Origin: Providencia huaxiensis
GTDB lineage: Bacteria; Pseudomonadota; Gammaproteobacteria; Enterobacterales; Enterobacteriaceae
NCBI RefSeq assembly: GCF_002843235.3
Contig: NZ_CP031123.2
Coordinates: forward strand, 1,984,001 to 2,048,000
Reading direction: 5' to 3'
Length of the DNA: 64,000 nt
The position numbers were made by a program, and so were the translations under genes. Of the stretch, positions 54,962 through 64,000 are shown one piece after another (the first letter of the stretch is position 1; the number at the start of each line of letters is the position of its first letter). The notes under the pieces were generated by a model, which was given only the letters and a program-made list of their open reading frames with translations, ran no database searches and was not told where the DNA came from.

Positions 54962-57253
54962 ATGAACCAGAGTCTGTTAGTCACAAAGCGTGATGGACAT
55001 AAAGAACGCATTGATCTCGATAAAATCCACAAGGTAATCACCTGGGCTGCCGAAGGCCTAAGTAACGTATCCGTTTCTCAAGTGGAGTTACGTTCACAGA
55101 TTCAGTTTTATGATGGGATCAGAACTTCTGACATTCACGAAACGATGATCAAAGCAGCAGCCGATTTAATTACGGGTGATACACCTGATTACCAATACCT
55201 CGCTGCTCGTCTTGCTATTTTTAACTTACGCAAGAAAGCCTATGGTCAGTTTGAGCCGCCTACATTATATAAGCATGTTAAACACCTCGTTGAAATGGGG
55301 AAATATGACAAGCATTTGCTGGAAGACTACTCTGAAGCAGAGTTCGAGCAAATGGATAGCTTTATAGACCATTGGCGTGATATGAATTTTTCCTATGCTG
55401 CGGTAAAACAGCTTGAAGGGAAATATTTAGTTCAAAACCGCGTTACCGGTGAAATCTATGAAAGCGCACAGTTTTTATACATTTTAGTCGCTGCTTGCCT
55501 GTTTTCACACTACCCAAGAGAGACGCGTCTTGATTATATTCGCCGTTTCTATGACGCAGTTTCAACATTCAAAATTTCATTACCTACGCCTATTATGGCG
55601 GGGGTACGTACCCCTACACGTCAATTCAGTTCCTGTGTACTGATTGAGTGTGGCGACAGCTTAGATTCTATCAATGCAACTTCAAGCGCAATTGTGAAAT
55701 ATGTCTCACAACGTGCAGGGATTGGGGTAAATGCGGGTCGCATTCGTGCATTAGGCAGCCCAATTCGTGGCGGTGAAGCGTTCCATACTGGCTGTATTCC
55801 GTTCTATAAGCACTTCCAAACTGCGGTTAAGTCTTGTTCGCAAGGTGGTGTTCGTGGTGGTGCAGCAACCTTGTTCTACCCGATTTGGCACCTTGAAGTT
55901 GAAAGCTTATTGGTACTGAAAAATAACCGTGGGGTTGAAGGTAACCGTGTTCGCCATATGGATTATGGTGTGCAACTAAACAAGTTAATGTACGAACGTT
56001 TGATTAAAAACCAAGACATTACATTATTCAGCCCATCCGACGTTCCAGGTCTTTATGACGCCTTTTTCGCAGATCAAGACGAATTTGAACGTTTATATGT
56101 GAAATACGAAAAAGATGAAAATATTCGCAAATCGAGTGTTAAAGCGGTTGAGCTATTTTCATTAATGATGCAAGAGCGTGCGTCTACAGGCCGTATTTAT
56201 ATTCAAAACGTTGACCACTGTAATACACATAGCCCATTTGACCCACAGGTTGCCCCTGTTCGTCAGTCTAATTTATGTTTAGAAATTGCGCTGCCAACCA
56301 AACCATTAAATAACATTAATGACGAAAACGGTGAAATTGCACTGTGTACGTTATCAGCGTTTAACTTAGGTGCGATTGATAGCCTCGATGAATTAGAAGA
56401 GCTGGCAATATTAGCTGTTCGTGCACTCGATGCGCTGCTTGATTACCAAGATTACCCAATCATTGCAGCTAAACAAGGCTCAATGGGACGTCGTACACTC
56501 GGTATTGGCGTGATTAACTACGCTTATTATCTCGCGAAGCACGGTGTTCGTTATTCAGATGGTAGCGCGAATAACTTAACGCACAAAACATTTGAAGCTA
56601 TTCAATATTATCTATTGAAAGCTTCGAATGAGTTAGCGAAAGAGCAAGGTGCGTGCCCATGGTTTAACGAAACAACCTATGCACAAGGCGTTTTACCTAT
56701 CGATACCTATAAAAAAGAACTCGATAAGTTAACGAATGAGCCGTTGCATTATGATTGGGAAGCATTACGCCAAGAAATCAAACAGCACGGTCTGCGCAAC
56801 TCGACGCTGTCTGCATTGATGCCTTCAGAAACATCATCACAGATTTCTAACGCAACCAATGGTATTGAACCACCACGTGGTTATATCAGTATTAAAGCCT
56901 CTAAAGATGGTATCTTGCGCCAAGTAGTACCTGATTACGAAAGTCTGAAAGGCGCTTATGAGCTGCTATGGCAAATGCCTTCAAATAGTGGCTATTTACA
57001 ACTCGTTGGTATCATGCAGAAATTTATCGACCAGTCGATTTCTGCTAACACAAACTATGACCCGACTCGTTTTGAGAGCGGCAAAGTACCAATGAACCAA
57101 TTGCTAAAAGATTTATTGCTCGCCTATAAGTTTGGTGTGAAAACACTTTACTACCATAACACCCGCGATGGGGCGGAAGATGTTCAAGGCGATCTGGAAG
57201 AAGTTGTTGAGTCAGCGGATTCCGATTGCGAAGGCGGCGCGTGTAAAATTTAA
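54962..57253 (+). CDS. nrdA: Ribonucleotide reductase class Ia, alpha subunit
   Basis: NrdA reduces ribonucleoside diphosphates with a radical passed from NrdB. The 763-residue protein has an N-terminal ATP-cone ([17 protein letters not shown]). The active-site cysteines lie in [16 protein letters not shown] and [11 protein letters not shown], and the C-terminal redox pair is in [11 protein letters not shown] at 54962 matches the E. coli start; GTG at 54950 is an alternative. Control by NrdR and DnaA is suggested by upstream boxes. Confidence 0.97.
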   Translation: MNQSLLVTKRDGHKERIDLDKIHKVITWAAEGLSNVSVSQVELRSQIQFYDGIRTSDIHETMIKAAADLITGDTPDYQYLAARLAIFNLRKKAYGQFEPPTLYKHVKHLVEMGKYDKHLLEDYSEAEFEQMDSFIDHWRDMNFSYAAVKQLEGKYLVQNRVTGEIYESAQFLYILVAACLFSHYPRETRLDYIRRFYDAVSTFKISLPTPIMAGVRTPTRQFSSCVLIECGDSLDSINATSSAIVKYVSQRAGIGVNAGRIRALGSPIRGGEAFHTGCIPFYKHFQTAVKSCSQGGVRGGAATLFYPIWHLEVESLLVLKNNRGVEGNRVRHMDYGVQLNKLMYERLIKNQDITLFSPSDVPGLYDAFFADQDEFERLYVKYEKDENIRKSSVKAVELFSLMMQERASTGRIYIQNVDHCNTHSPFDPQVAPVRQSNLCLEIALPTKPLNNINDENGEIALCTLSAFNLGAIDSLDELEELAILAVRALDALLDYQDYPIIAAKQGSMGRRTLGIGVINYAYYLAKHGVRYSDGSANNLTHKTFEAIQYYLLKASNELAKEQGACPWFNETTYAQGVLPIDTYKKELDKLTNEPLHYDWEALRQEIKQHGLRNSTLSALMPSETSSQISNATNGIEPPRGYISIKASKDGILRQVVPDYESLKGAYELLWQMPSNSGYLQLVGIMQKFIDQSISANTNYDPTRFESGKVPMNQLLKDLLLAYKFGVKTLYYHNTRDGAEDVQGDLEEVVESADSDCEGGACKI

Positions 57254-57264
57254 TAGGAATTGTT

Positions 57265-58401
57265 ATGTCACATACATATACAACGTTTTCACAGAAAAAG
57301 AATGACCAAATGTTGGAGCCGATGTTTTTCGGCCAACCCGTTAACGTGGCGCGCTATGATCAGCAAAAGTACCCTATTTTTGAAAAGCTGATTGAAAAAC
57401 AATTGTCGTTTTTCTGGCGCCCTGAAGAAGTTGACGTGTCGCGCGACCGTATTGACTACAATGCGCTGCCAGATCACGAAAAACATATTTTTATCAGTAA
57501 TCTGAAATACCAAACGCTGCTGGATTCTATTCAGGGCCGCAGCCCTAACGTGGCGTTATTGCCACTGATTTCGATTCCTGAACTGGAAACTTGGGTTGAA
57601 ACGTGGGCGTTTTCTGAAACTATCCACTCACGTTCGTATACACATATTATTCGTAATATCGTGAATGACCCTGCTATTATTTTTGACGATATTGTTGAAA
57701 ATGAAGAAATTTTAAAACGTGCTAAAGATATTTCGGGTTTTTACGATGATCTTATCGAAATGACCAATTACTACCATATGTTTGGTGAAGGCACACATAC
57801 TTGCAATGGCAAACAAGTCACTGTTTCTCTACGTCAATTGAAGAAGCAACTGTACCTGTGCCTAATGAGCGTTAATGCGCTTGAAGCCATTCGTTTCTAT
57901 GTTAGTTTTGCCTGTTCGTTTGCGTTTGCTGAACGCGAACTGATGGAAGGAAACGCAAAAATCATCAAACTGATTGCACGTGATGAAGCGTTGCACTTAA
58001 CGGGTACGCAACACATGTTGAACCTGTTACGCTCAGGGCAAGATGACCCAGAAATGGCCGAAATCGCAGCAGAGTGCGAGCAAGAATGTTATGACTTGTT
58101 CGTTCAAGCAGCAGAGCAAGAAAAAGAGTGGGCTGACTACCTATTCAGCGAAGGCTCGATGATTGGTTTAAATAAAGATATTCTATGCCAATATGTTGAA
58201 TATATTACGAATATCCGCATGCAAGCAGTCGGTCTAAAATTGCCATTTGAAGCACGTTCAAACCCAATTCCATGGATCAACGCATGGTTGGTGTCTGATA
58301 ACGTACAAGTTGCACCTCAAGAGGTTGAAGTCAGTTCTTATTTAGTCGGGCAAATTGACTCTCAAGTCGATACCGACGATTTGAGCGGCTTTGAACTATA
58401 A
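57265..58401 (+). CDS. nrdB: Ribonucleotide reductase class Ia, beta subunit
   Basis: NrdB houses the diiron-tyrosyl radical. The 378-residue protein (E. coli 376) has metal-ligand helices around [16 protein letters not shown] and [11 protein letters not shown]...[14 protein letters not shown], and the C-terminal peptide DDLSGFEL that docks into NrdA. It follows nrdA by 11 bp. Confidence 0.97.
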   Translation: MSHTYTTFSQKKNDQMLEPMFFGQPVNVARYDQQKYPIFEKLIEKQLSFFWRPEEVDVSRDRIDYNALPDHEKHIFISNLKYQTLLDSIQGRSPNVALLPLISIPELETWVETWAFSETIHSRSYTHIIRNIVNDPAIIFDDIVENEEILKRAKDISGFYDDLIEMTNYYHMFGEGTHTCNGKQVTVSLRQLKKQLYLCLMSVNALEAIRFYVSFACSFAFAERELMEGNAKIIKLIARDEALHLTGTQHMLNLLRSGQDDPEMAEIAAECEQECYDLFVQAAEQEKEWADYLFSEGSMIGLNKDILCQYVEYITNIRMQAVGLKLPFEARSNPIPWINAWLVSDNVQVAPQEVEVSSYLVGQIDSQVDTDDLSGFEL

Positions 58402-58403
58402 GC

Positions 58404-58667
58404 ATGGCAAGCCATAAAATCACCCTGCGGTTAACGCAGGGTGTTCAAGTCCCCTACCATACCGAAGTTCATTCGTGTTTGCTGGAAGCCTTAGAAGACA
58501 GCCGTATTCCTGTAGAGTACCAATGCCGAGAAGGCTACTGTGGTTCATGCCGTGTGACATTATTGCAAGGGAAAGTGGGCTACAAGCAAAAGCCGATTGC
58601 ATTTGTGCAAGATGGAGAGATCCTGCCTTGTTGTTGCCACCCGCTTTCTGATATTGAAATTGGTTAA
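58404..58667 (+). CDS. yfaE: YfaE, 2Fe-2S ferredoxin for NrdB maintenance
   Basis: YfaE supplies electrons to rebuild the diferric-tyrosyl radical of NrdB. The 87-residue protein has the plant-type ferredoxin motif CREGYCGSC and a later LPCCC ligand (E. coli YfaE 84 aa). It begins 2 bp after nrdB, completing the nrdAB-yfaE operon. Confidence 0.93.
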   Translation: MASHKITLRLTQGVQVPYHTEVHSCLLEALEDSRIPVEYQCREGYCGSCRVTLLQGKVGYKQKPIAFVQDGEILPCCCHPLSDIEIG

Positions 58668-58751
58668 TCATTAACTTAATGAATGATGGAATTCAAGATC
58701 CCTGCAACAAATCCCTGCAACAAAAAGTATAAAACCTGACTTCAAAGCATC

Positions 58752-58780
58752 TGACTTAGCCCCACAATGCGGCTAAGTCA
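58752..58780 (+). terminator. Hairpin after nrdAB-yfaE
   Basis: TGACTTAGCC pairs perfectly with GGCTAAGTCA over a 9-nt loop; only a short T-rich stretch follows. Upstream at about 58698-58725 the string CCCTGCAACAAA is tandemly repeated. Confidence 0.6.
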
Positions 58781-58816
58781 CTTTAATAATAGAAAAATCG
58801 ACAATATGCATAGACA

Positions 58817-59338
58817 TTATTTTATTGCTGGTATTTTTATATCCAGATCATAAAGCCTTAAAATAGAAGGCTCATCTTCAACCTCTAAAAATTTAAGCCT
58901 AACCTTGGATGCTGCATTTTTGGGAACACTGATATCCTCTTGCTTGCCCGATAAATAGGATGTAAAGCCATCTTTATCTAAGATATAAAGGTTATTTTTA
59001 TCTTCAAGGTTTGTTAAACGAACCGCTGAGTCAGACTTATTTTTAACGGATAGTGTTAATAAATACTCGTTGTCCGCCACTTTTTCAGATGTTAATACCT
59101 TTACATCAATATATTTATTTAGGTTTTCTATATCGTAAATTATAATTGCGCCATCAACACTACTCCCAGATGTCCTCCCCTCGTCAATCCCTTCTTTTAA
59201 CCCTGACAACGCATCTTTACTTGAGCTTGTTATTGAAGATGTTATTGATTTTACGCTACTTTTAATTGTGCTTGAATCGTCAGTATTAGCAAATGCCCAA
59301 GCAGATGTGAACAGCAACATATATGCAATTTTTTTCAT
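58817..59338 (-). CDS. Exported hypothetical protein
   Basis: The 173-residue protein has a clear signal peptide (MKKIAYMLLFTSAWAFA, cleavage after AFA). A serine-rich helical stretch with a repeated SSITSS-type pattern (about 22-55) follows, then a compact beta-rich domain (about 65-173) with LLTLSVKNKSDSAVRL, similar in style to periplasmic immunoglobulin-like folds. There are no cysteines in the mature part. I recognise no named family. It stands alone between yfaE and dcuB. Confidence 0.7.
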   Translation of the reverse strand: MKKIAYMLLFTSAWAFANTDDSSTIKSSVKSITSSITSSSKDALSGLKEGIDEGRTSGSSVDGAIIIYDIENLNKYIDVKVLTSEKVADNEYLLTLSVKNKSDSAVRLTNLEDKNNLYILDKDGFTSYLSGKQEDISVPKNAASKVRLKFLEVEDEPSILRLYDLDIKIPAIK

Positions 59339-59758
59339 GTTTATCCCAAAAAGTTTACTTACGTTATTTTTATAGTTTAAGTTAATTACAACGAATAATA
59401 GTTAGTCTTAATCTGAGATTAGCTCATAGTCATGAATGAGTATTGGTTAAAATTAATCATTCAAGTAATCAAACAGATACGAAATAATAGCGAGCACAAT
59501 GGTAGTTCCAATCGTAATATAACTTTCTTATTGTATAGGCTATTTAAGCGATATATTGAACCCTGAACTCACTGTGAATTTAGCGTACTTATTTAGTATG
59601 CTTTTATAAGACATTTATTGATCAAACATTTATTGATAAAACATGGCAATCATTGTGGCCACTAACGCTATTACAAGGTAATAGGTCTTATGATGAACGA
59701 TTGTAAGACTACCGATAAAACTGTCTTACAATCGTTGTGATAAACCGAGGGTTAAACC
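59339..59758. other. 420-bp intergenic region with a 13-bp inverted repeat
   Basis: The region lies upstream of the exported hypothetical and downstream of dcuB. ACGATTGTAAGAC (59697-59709) and GTCTTACAATCGT (59723-59735) form a perfect stem with a 13-nt loop, a probable 3' hairpin of dcuB without a clear T-run. A short direct repeat ACATTTATTGAT occurs near 59610-59640. No ORF is supported. Confidence 0.5.
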
Positions 59759-61099
59759 TTATAAATAACCGTACATCGCTGCAAATATCCAGCCAAACAC
59801 ACAGGATACACCCACCCCGATTAATCCAGGAAGAATGAAGCTGTGGTTAATAACAAACTTACCAATTCGTGTAGTACCTGAACGGTCAAACTGAATTGCC
59901 GCAAGGTCACTTGGGTAAGTTGGTAAAATGTAATACCCATAACACGCAGGTGCGGAAGCGATAATATAAGCCGGGTCAACACCAATCCCTAACGCAATGG
60001 GGACGACAGCGGCCAATGCGGCTGCCTGTGAATTAACAAACTTAGAGACTAATAATAAGATGACGGCATAAGCCCAAGGGAAATCTTTTACTAAAGAACC
60101 TAACGTTCCTTTAATTTCATCCATGTGAGCACCGAACATGGTTTCTGCCATCCACGCAATACCATACACTGCGACAATCGCTATCATCCCTGAACGGAAT
60201 ACTTCGTTCTTTGAAATTTGCCCTGGGTTGGTCTTACAGATAATGATTATTAGCGCACCAGCTAATAACATAAACATCTGAATGACTAAAACCATAGATA
60301 ACGGCTTACCATTAACTAGAGGTCTTAGCTCTGAGAATGCACCAAGTAATGCAACAACTGCGATAGAGGCTAAAAAAATCCACATCGCGACCCAGTTAAT
60401 TTTCGGTAATTTGGTATTCAACAGTGTCACACTGTCACCATAGACGTAATCATGGTTTTCAGGCACTGAAATAAACTCTTGGAATACAGGGTCTTTATCG
60501 AGATCTTTACCTCTAAACCAACTAAAAATACCAATCGCTAAAATACCAATTAATGTCGACGGGATAGTAATTGCCAATAAATCAAGGAATTCAAGTGACT
60601 GGCCATTGATTGTCACACCATTTAGCATTGCTACTAATGAAACAACGGCCACTGAAACTGGACTGGCGATAATCCCCATTTGTGCGCCAATACTACTCGC
60701 AGCCATTGGCCTTTCAGGGCGAATATTATTTTTAATCGCTGCATCGTAAATGATAGGTAAAATTGTATACACCACATGCCCTGTACCACACAAAATGGTT
60801 AAGATACATGTCACAAAAGGTGCCACAATAGAAATGTACTTAGGGTTTTTCCGCAGTAGTCGTTCTGCAATTTGTAGCATGACATCCAAACCGCCTGACG
60901 CTTGCAACGTTGCTGATGCGGCAACAACAGCAATGATAACAAGCATAACATCAACAGGCGGTTTTCCAGGCGGCAAACCAAAGCCAAAAACTAAGATAAC
61001 TAGGCCAACACCACCTAATAGCCCGAGTGCCATTCCCCCTTTTTTTGCCCCATAGAATAAGCAAACAAGGATAATGGCGAGTTGAATCATAAAGTCCAT
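59759..61099 (-). CDS. dcuB: Anaerobic C4-dicarboxylate antiporter DcuB
   Basis: DcuB exchanges external fumarate for succinate during fumarate respiration. The 446-residue length equals E. coli DcuB and the sequence follows it closely ([68 protein letters not shown]). About 12 membrane segments are present. ATG at 61099 is chosen on homology, with AAGGATGG upstream. An FNR-like site sits at about -41.5 of the predicted start. Confidence 0.94.
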   Translation of the reverse strand: MDFMIQLAIILVCLFYGAKKGGMALGLLGGVGLVILVFGFGLPPGKPPVDVMLVIIAVVAASATLQASGGLDVMLQIAERLLRKNPKYISIVAPFVTCILTILCGTGHVVYTILPIIYDAAIKNNIRPERPMAASSIGAQMGIIASPVSVAVVSLVAMLNGVTINGQSLEFLDLLAITIPSTLIGILAIGIFSWFRGKDLDKDPVFQEFISVPENHDYVYGDSVTLLNTKLPKINWVAMWIFLASIAVVALLGAFSELRPLVNGKPLSMVLVIQMFMLLAGALIIIICKTNPGQISKNEVFRSGMIAIVAVYGIAWMAETMFGAHMDEIKGTLGSLVKDFPWAYAVILLLVSKFVNSQAAALAAVVPIALGIGVDPAYIIASAPACYGYYILPTYPSDLAAIQFDRSGTTRIGKFVINHSFILPGLIGVGVSCVFGWIFAAMYGYL

Positions 61100-61158
61100 A
61101 GTTCCATCCTTTATATATATGTTTACATATATTATCGGGATGATTTTCAAGCATTAAT

Positions 61159-61172
61159 TTGATTTATGATAA
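61159..61172 (-). promoter_or_regulatory. FNR-like site of the dcuB promoter
   Basis: On the minus strand TTATCATAAATCAA has one perfect ATCAA half and a weaker TTATC half. The candidate -10 GATAAT is at 61136-61131, predicting a start near 61124. The FNR dyad centre is then at about -41.5, the class II activation position. Confidence 0.55.
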
Positions 61173-61412
61173 CTTCAAAATCAATTTACTTTTATTTTTT
61201 ATGCTTTTATTTTGACCTCATCACATAATTTATATTAAGTAACTGACATACTACCCAGTTACCTACCACTTTCATAAAAATCAATCAATTATCACACCAT
61301 TTTTAACAACCTACCCCATATAAATTTACCTTTAGCCACTTTAAATCATCATTTTTTCTTTACTTTATTAACGCTGCTATTGTCTTTCATTTCCTACCTA
61401 CATGATTAGAGG

Positions 61413-61453
61413 TGTAAATATAAGATTACACCCCCTGTAATTTACATTTGACA
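61413..61453 (+). promoter_or_regulatory. Two TyrR boxes upstream of tyrP
   Basis: TGTAAATATAAGATTACA (61413-61430) is a strong match to TGTAAA-N6-TTTACA and sits inside GGTGTAA/TTACACC symmetry. TGTAATTTACATTTGACA (61436-61453) is a weaker second box, 23 bp away. Paired strong and weak TyrR boxes are known at E. coli tyrP. Confidence 0.7.
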
Positions 61454-61516
61454 GCGAACTTGCGATCGCATAATCTGCATCACTTGTTAATTATTCAAAT
61501 TCAATTAGAGGAACTT

Positions 61517-62725
61517 GTGAAGAATCGTACGCTTGGCAGTGTGTTAATCGTTGCAGGGACAACAATAGGTGCAGGGATGTTGGCAATGCCACTTGCCGCT
61601 GCAGGAGTCGGTTTCACAAGCATCGTCTGCTTGCTTGTTGGATTATGGATGTTAATGAGTTATACCTCATTACTATTAGTCGAGGTGTATCAACATAACC
61701 CTGCGAATATGGGTTTAGGCTCTGTTGCTAAGAAATATCTTGGGCCTGTTGGACAGATAGTAACCGGACTGAGTATGCTGCTATTAATGTACGCGTTAAC
61801 AACTGCTTATATCGGTGGCGCGGGCGTATTAATTTCAGATAGCCTATCTTCATGGTGGGGAATTAAAATTTCAACCGATACTGCCATTATTGCATTTACC
61901 ATTATTGGTGGTGCAATTGTCTGTATTGGTACGCATTCAGTCGATTTTATTAACCGAATTTTATTCACGGCCAAAACAATTTTTTTGGTGATCATGTTAG
62001 TTGTGATGATGCCGCATGCTGAAGCCGTGAATTTAAGCACTATGCCAATTGAAAAAGGCCTTATCCTTGCTGCCGTTCCCGTTATTTTTACTTCTTTTGG
62101 TTTCCATGGCAGCGTGCCTAGTTTAGTTAACTATATGAATGGGGATGTGCGCAAGCTACGCATGATTTTCATTACCGGAAGTGCAATTCCTTTAGTCGCT
62201 TATATTCTATGGCAAATCGCAACATTAGGTTCTATTCCATCACAGACTTTTATCGGGATCCTAGCTCAGGAATCAGGCCTTAATGGGTTACTCACAGCCA
62301 TTCGCGATGTTGTCGCTACGCCTCGAGTCAATATTGCCGTTAGCTTGTTTATGGATTTAGCGTTAGCCACATCCTTCTTAGGCGTTGCATTGGGTTTATT
62401 TGATTACCTCGCTGATTTATTCAAACGGAGCAATCATTTTATTGGTCGTGTACAAACCAGCTTGCTGACTTTTGTTCCGCCATTATTGGCCGCCCTATTT
62501 TTCAGTAGTTTCGTACAAGCATTAACGTATGCCGCTGTTGCACTCTCGGTCTTAGCGCTGATTATTCCTGCACTACTAACATTCCGTGTTCGCAAATTAG
62601 AAACTCAAGGTGGGTATCAAGTTAAAGGCGGTACACCTATTTTAGCCCTCGTGTTGGTATGTGGTATCGCTGTAATTGCTATCCAATTTTCGATTGTTGC
62701 CGGTTTTTTACCAAACGTTGGCTAA
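61517..62725 (+). CDS. tyrP: Tyrosine-specific transporter TyrP
   Basis: TyrP is an 11-segment HAAAP-family symporter. The 402-residue protein (E. coli 403) begins [33 protein letters not shown] when read from the GTG at 61517, which has AGAGGAA just upstream. The frame extends further upstream, but that part overlaps the TyrR boxes and has no homology. [16 protein letters not shown] and [18 protein letters not shown] are diagnostic. Confidence 0.93.
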   Translation: MKNRTLGSVLIVAGTTIGAGMLAMPLAAAGVGFTSIVCLLVGLWMLMSYTSLLLVEVYQHNPANMGLGSVAKKYLGPVGQIVTGLSMLLLMYALTTAYIGGAGVLISDSLSSWWGIKISTDTAIIAFTIIGGAIVCIGTHSVDFINRILFTAKTIFLVIMLVVMMPHAEAVNLSTMPIEKGLILAAVPVIFTSFGFHGSVPSLVNYMNGDVRKLRMIFITGSAIPLVAYILWQIATLGSIPSQTFIGILAQESGLNGLLTAIRDVVATPRVNIAVSLFMDLALATSFLGVALGLFDYLADLFKRSNHFIGRVQTSLLTFVPPLLAALFFSSFVQALTYAAVALSVLALIIPALLTFRVRKLETQGGYQVKGGTPILALVLVCGIAVIAIQFSIVAGFLPNVG

Positions 62726-62751
62726 ATATCTGCCATATTAAGTATACGACC

Positions 62752-62786
62752 AGTCCCCAAGCATTGATTTATCAAGATTGGGGGCT
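62752..62786 (+). terminator. Hairpin after tyrP
   Basis: AGTCCCCAA pairs with TTGGGGGCT (one G-T pair), with an inner TTGAT/ATCAA stem. A pyrimidine-rich stretch follows instead of a clean T-run. Confidence 0.55.
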
Positions 62787-62952
62787 TCCCCCCTTGAAAA
62801 CTAAATTAATTATCTAAATTTAATCTATTACTCATTACATTTAAAAAACTTCGTTCTGTTATTTCGATACTTGTCAGAAAATAATTCTGAACAGACAACC
62901 TAATCATTTTACCGTATCTTCGCCATATTGCGGTCTTCATGAGGTGAATTAG

Positions 62953-63894
62953 GTGAAGAAAAAACAAGTATCCAACATTCATGATGCGGCTTTTAAAGGC
63001 ATCATGACGAATATCGAAAATGCACGAGATTTTTTTGATATCTATTTGCCTGCACAAATAAAATCATTGTGTGACTTCAATACGTTATCACTTACAAATT
63101 CCTCATTTATTGATGAGCAACTCCGCTCGCGATTATCAGATGTACTATATTCAGTAGAAACAACGCAAGGAAAAGGATACCTTTACCTTTTAGTTGAACA
63201 CCAATCAACGCCCGATAGACTGATGGCATGGCGTCTGATGCATTATGCTTTTTTAGCCATGAATCAGCATATGCAACAAGGAAATAAGAAATTGCCCCTT
63301 GTCGTCCCTATCCTTTTCTACCATGGCGGTCGTTCGCCTTATCCTTATACCCAACTTTGGACTGACTGTTTCCCTTTCCCTGATATCGCTAATAATCTTT
63401 ACACTCAACCATTTCCTTTAGTCGATATAACTATCATAGATGATAATGAATTAGTTAATCATCGAAAGATTGCAGTAATGGAATTAGCAATGAAACATAA
63501 GCACTTACGGGATGAATTTCAACAGGTACTCCCGCTCTTGGCGCAAGCACTCAATAAACACTATAATAGCGATAATGACATCATTACTATTATCAATTAT
63601 CTGTTCATTGCTTTAGATTCTGCTAATTTCGAACATATCATTCAGGCATTGAGCGAAAAAACAGAAAAACATAAGGGAGCTATTATGAATATCGCACTGC
63701 GTTTACAGAACAAAGGCCGCCAAGAAGGCAGAGTAGAAGGTCGCCAAGAAGGCAGAGTGGAAGGTCGCCAAGAAGCCCAAATAACAATGGCACGCCACCT
63801 TCTTAAGAATGGTATTAGTTTGGATATTATCGTTGAATGCACTGGACTAAGCCGCGAAATACTCATGTCTTTAAATAATACTAAACAAGGTTAG
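62953..63894 (+). CDS. Rpn-family PD-(D/E)XK nuclease (recombination-promoting nuclease)
   Basis: The 313-residue protein starts at a GTG with GAGGTG 6 nt upstream. The N-terminal half matches the Rpn/Transposase_31 family: DAAFKGIM, then Asp63 (RLSDVLYSVE) and Glu82-x-Gln84 (LYLLVEHQSTPDRLMAWRLMHY), the nuclease core. PILFYHGG follows. The C-terminal part is a helical domain with RQEGRVEG repeats and a terminal LSREILMSL. Rpn proteins cut DNA, are toxic, and have been tied to RecA-independent exchange and phage defence. No transposon ends were seen. Confidence 0.88.
   Translation: MKKKQVSNIHDAAFKGIMTNIENARDFFDIYLPAQIKSLCDFNTLSLTNSSFIDEQLRSRLSDVLYSVETTQGKGYLYLLVEHQSTPDRLMAWRLMHYAFLAMNQHMQQGNKKLPLVVPILFYHGGRSPYPYTQLWTDCFPFPDIANNLYTQPFPLVDITIIDDNELVNHRKIAVMELAMKHKHLRDEFQQVLPLLAQALNKHYNSDNDIITIINYLFIALDSANFEHIIQALSEKTEKHKGAIMNIALRLQNKGRQEGRVEGRQEGRVEGRQEAQITMARHLLKNGISLDIIVECTGLSREILMSLNNTKQG
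63685..63894 (+). CDS. Internal in-frame start in rpn, candidate RpnS small protein
   Basis: An ATG at 63685, in frame with the rpn gene (codon 245), is preceded by AAGGGAG at 63673-63679 with a 5-nt spacer, which is a better ribosome binding arrangement than most genes in this window. It would make a 69-residue protein equal to the C-terminal domain alone, starting MNIALRLQNKGRQEG. In E. coli rpn genes, such internally initiated C-terminal proteins have been reported to counteract the full-length toxin. Confidence 0.65.
   Translation: MNIALRLQNKGRQEGRVEGRQEGRVEGRQEAQITMARHLLKNGISLDIIVECTGLSREILMSLNNTKQG
63718..63777 (+). repeat. 24-bp tandem repeat in the rpn C-terminal domain
   Basis: A 24-bp unit encoding RQEGRVEG occurs at 63718-63741 and 63742-63765 with one base difference, plus a half unit at 63766-63777. 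Both the full-length and the internal product would contain it. Confidence 0.9.
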
Positions 63895-64000
63895 TTTCTG
63901 GTGGATACCTCTTTGAGTTATTTTCTGTTGGACTAAAGGCATCACAGCCAGCTCCTAGCCATGCAACGACTAGGAACTGTAGATATATCACAACAACTTA

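Noticed and set aside
61213..61225. CRP site for dcuB (TGACCTCATCACA)
   Set aside because: The half-sites are one base too close for a CRP dyad.
63895..64000. Possible end of a mobile element after rpn
   Set aside because: Only a 6-bp stem (TCCTAG/CTAGGA) is visible and no inverted repeat matches the upstream side of rpn, so no transposon boundary is supported.

Overview
The window looks like chromosome of a Providencia-type gammaproteobacterium (Morganellaceae). The base composition is moderately AT-rich, and nearly every recognisable protein is a close relative of an E. coli/Proteeae protein. Gene order follows the E. coli yeiE-nfo ... efpL-mepS-yejG-bcr-rsuA-radD-rplY-yejKLM-proL ... rcsDBC-gyrA-ubiG-nrdAB-yfaE backbone, with many replacements. 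This is a judgement from remembered protein sequences; no search was run.

Layout. 1-6.3 kb: yeiE (cut by the window edge), yeiH, nfo, an isolated fruK, a Nudix hydrolase, mtr with a TrpR-operator-like site, and efpL. 6.3-17.9 kb: a lone fimbrial-like protein, a YrbL-like protein, mepS, yejG, bcr-rsuA, radD, rplY, and yejK/yejL/yejM. 18-24.7 kb is accessory: tRNA-Pro with a likely integration scar, two GNAT genes (one decapitated), a LexA-controlled dinI-like gene, a QseBC-type two-component system, an isochorismatase-fold protein, a D-amino-acid transaminase, a free-standing small-protein transcription unit, and a CigR-like gene. 25-31.8 kb: ybdG, the dmsABC operon with its chaperone dmsD, and a DUF924 gene. 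32-39.7 kb: a five-gene operon (NRAMP-like transporter, pxpA, ycsI, a fused pxpB-pxpC, and a biotin carboxylase fused to a biotin carrier domain) with a divergent GntR regulator. 40-44.3 kb: gltP, a second small membrane-protein unit, lpxP, a gutted phage integrase, and a tRNA-Ser/tRNA-Thr operon. 44.5-58.7 kb: rcsDB, rcsC, gyrA, ubiG, nrdAB-yfaE. 58.8-64 kb: a secreted hypothetical, dcuB, tyrP, and an Rpn-family nuclease gene.

Functional themes are aromatic amino-acid uptake (mtr, tyrP, with TrpR and TyrR sites), anaerobic respiration (dmsABCD, dcuB with an FNR-like site), envelope stress and LPS/peptidoglycan control (rcsDBC, mepS, yejM, lpxP), and DNA metabolism (nfo, radD, gyrA, nrdAB, dinI).

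Items most worth a second look: the rpn gene contains an in-frame internal start with a strong ribosome binding site that would make a 69-residue C-terminal protein. Two compact units, each with terminator and one tiny ORF (23 and 34 aa), fit no family I recognise. The pxp operon holds all the parts of a urea-carboxylase-like biotin enzyme. GyrA carries Ile at position 83, a classic quinolone-resistance change. The integrase remnant by tRNA-Thr has lost its catalytic core in frame.
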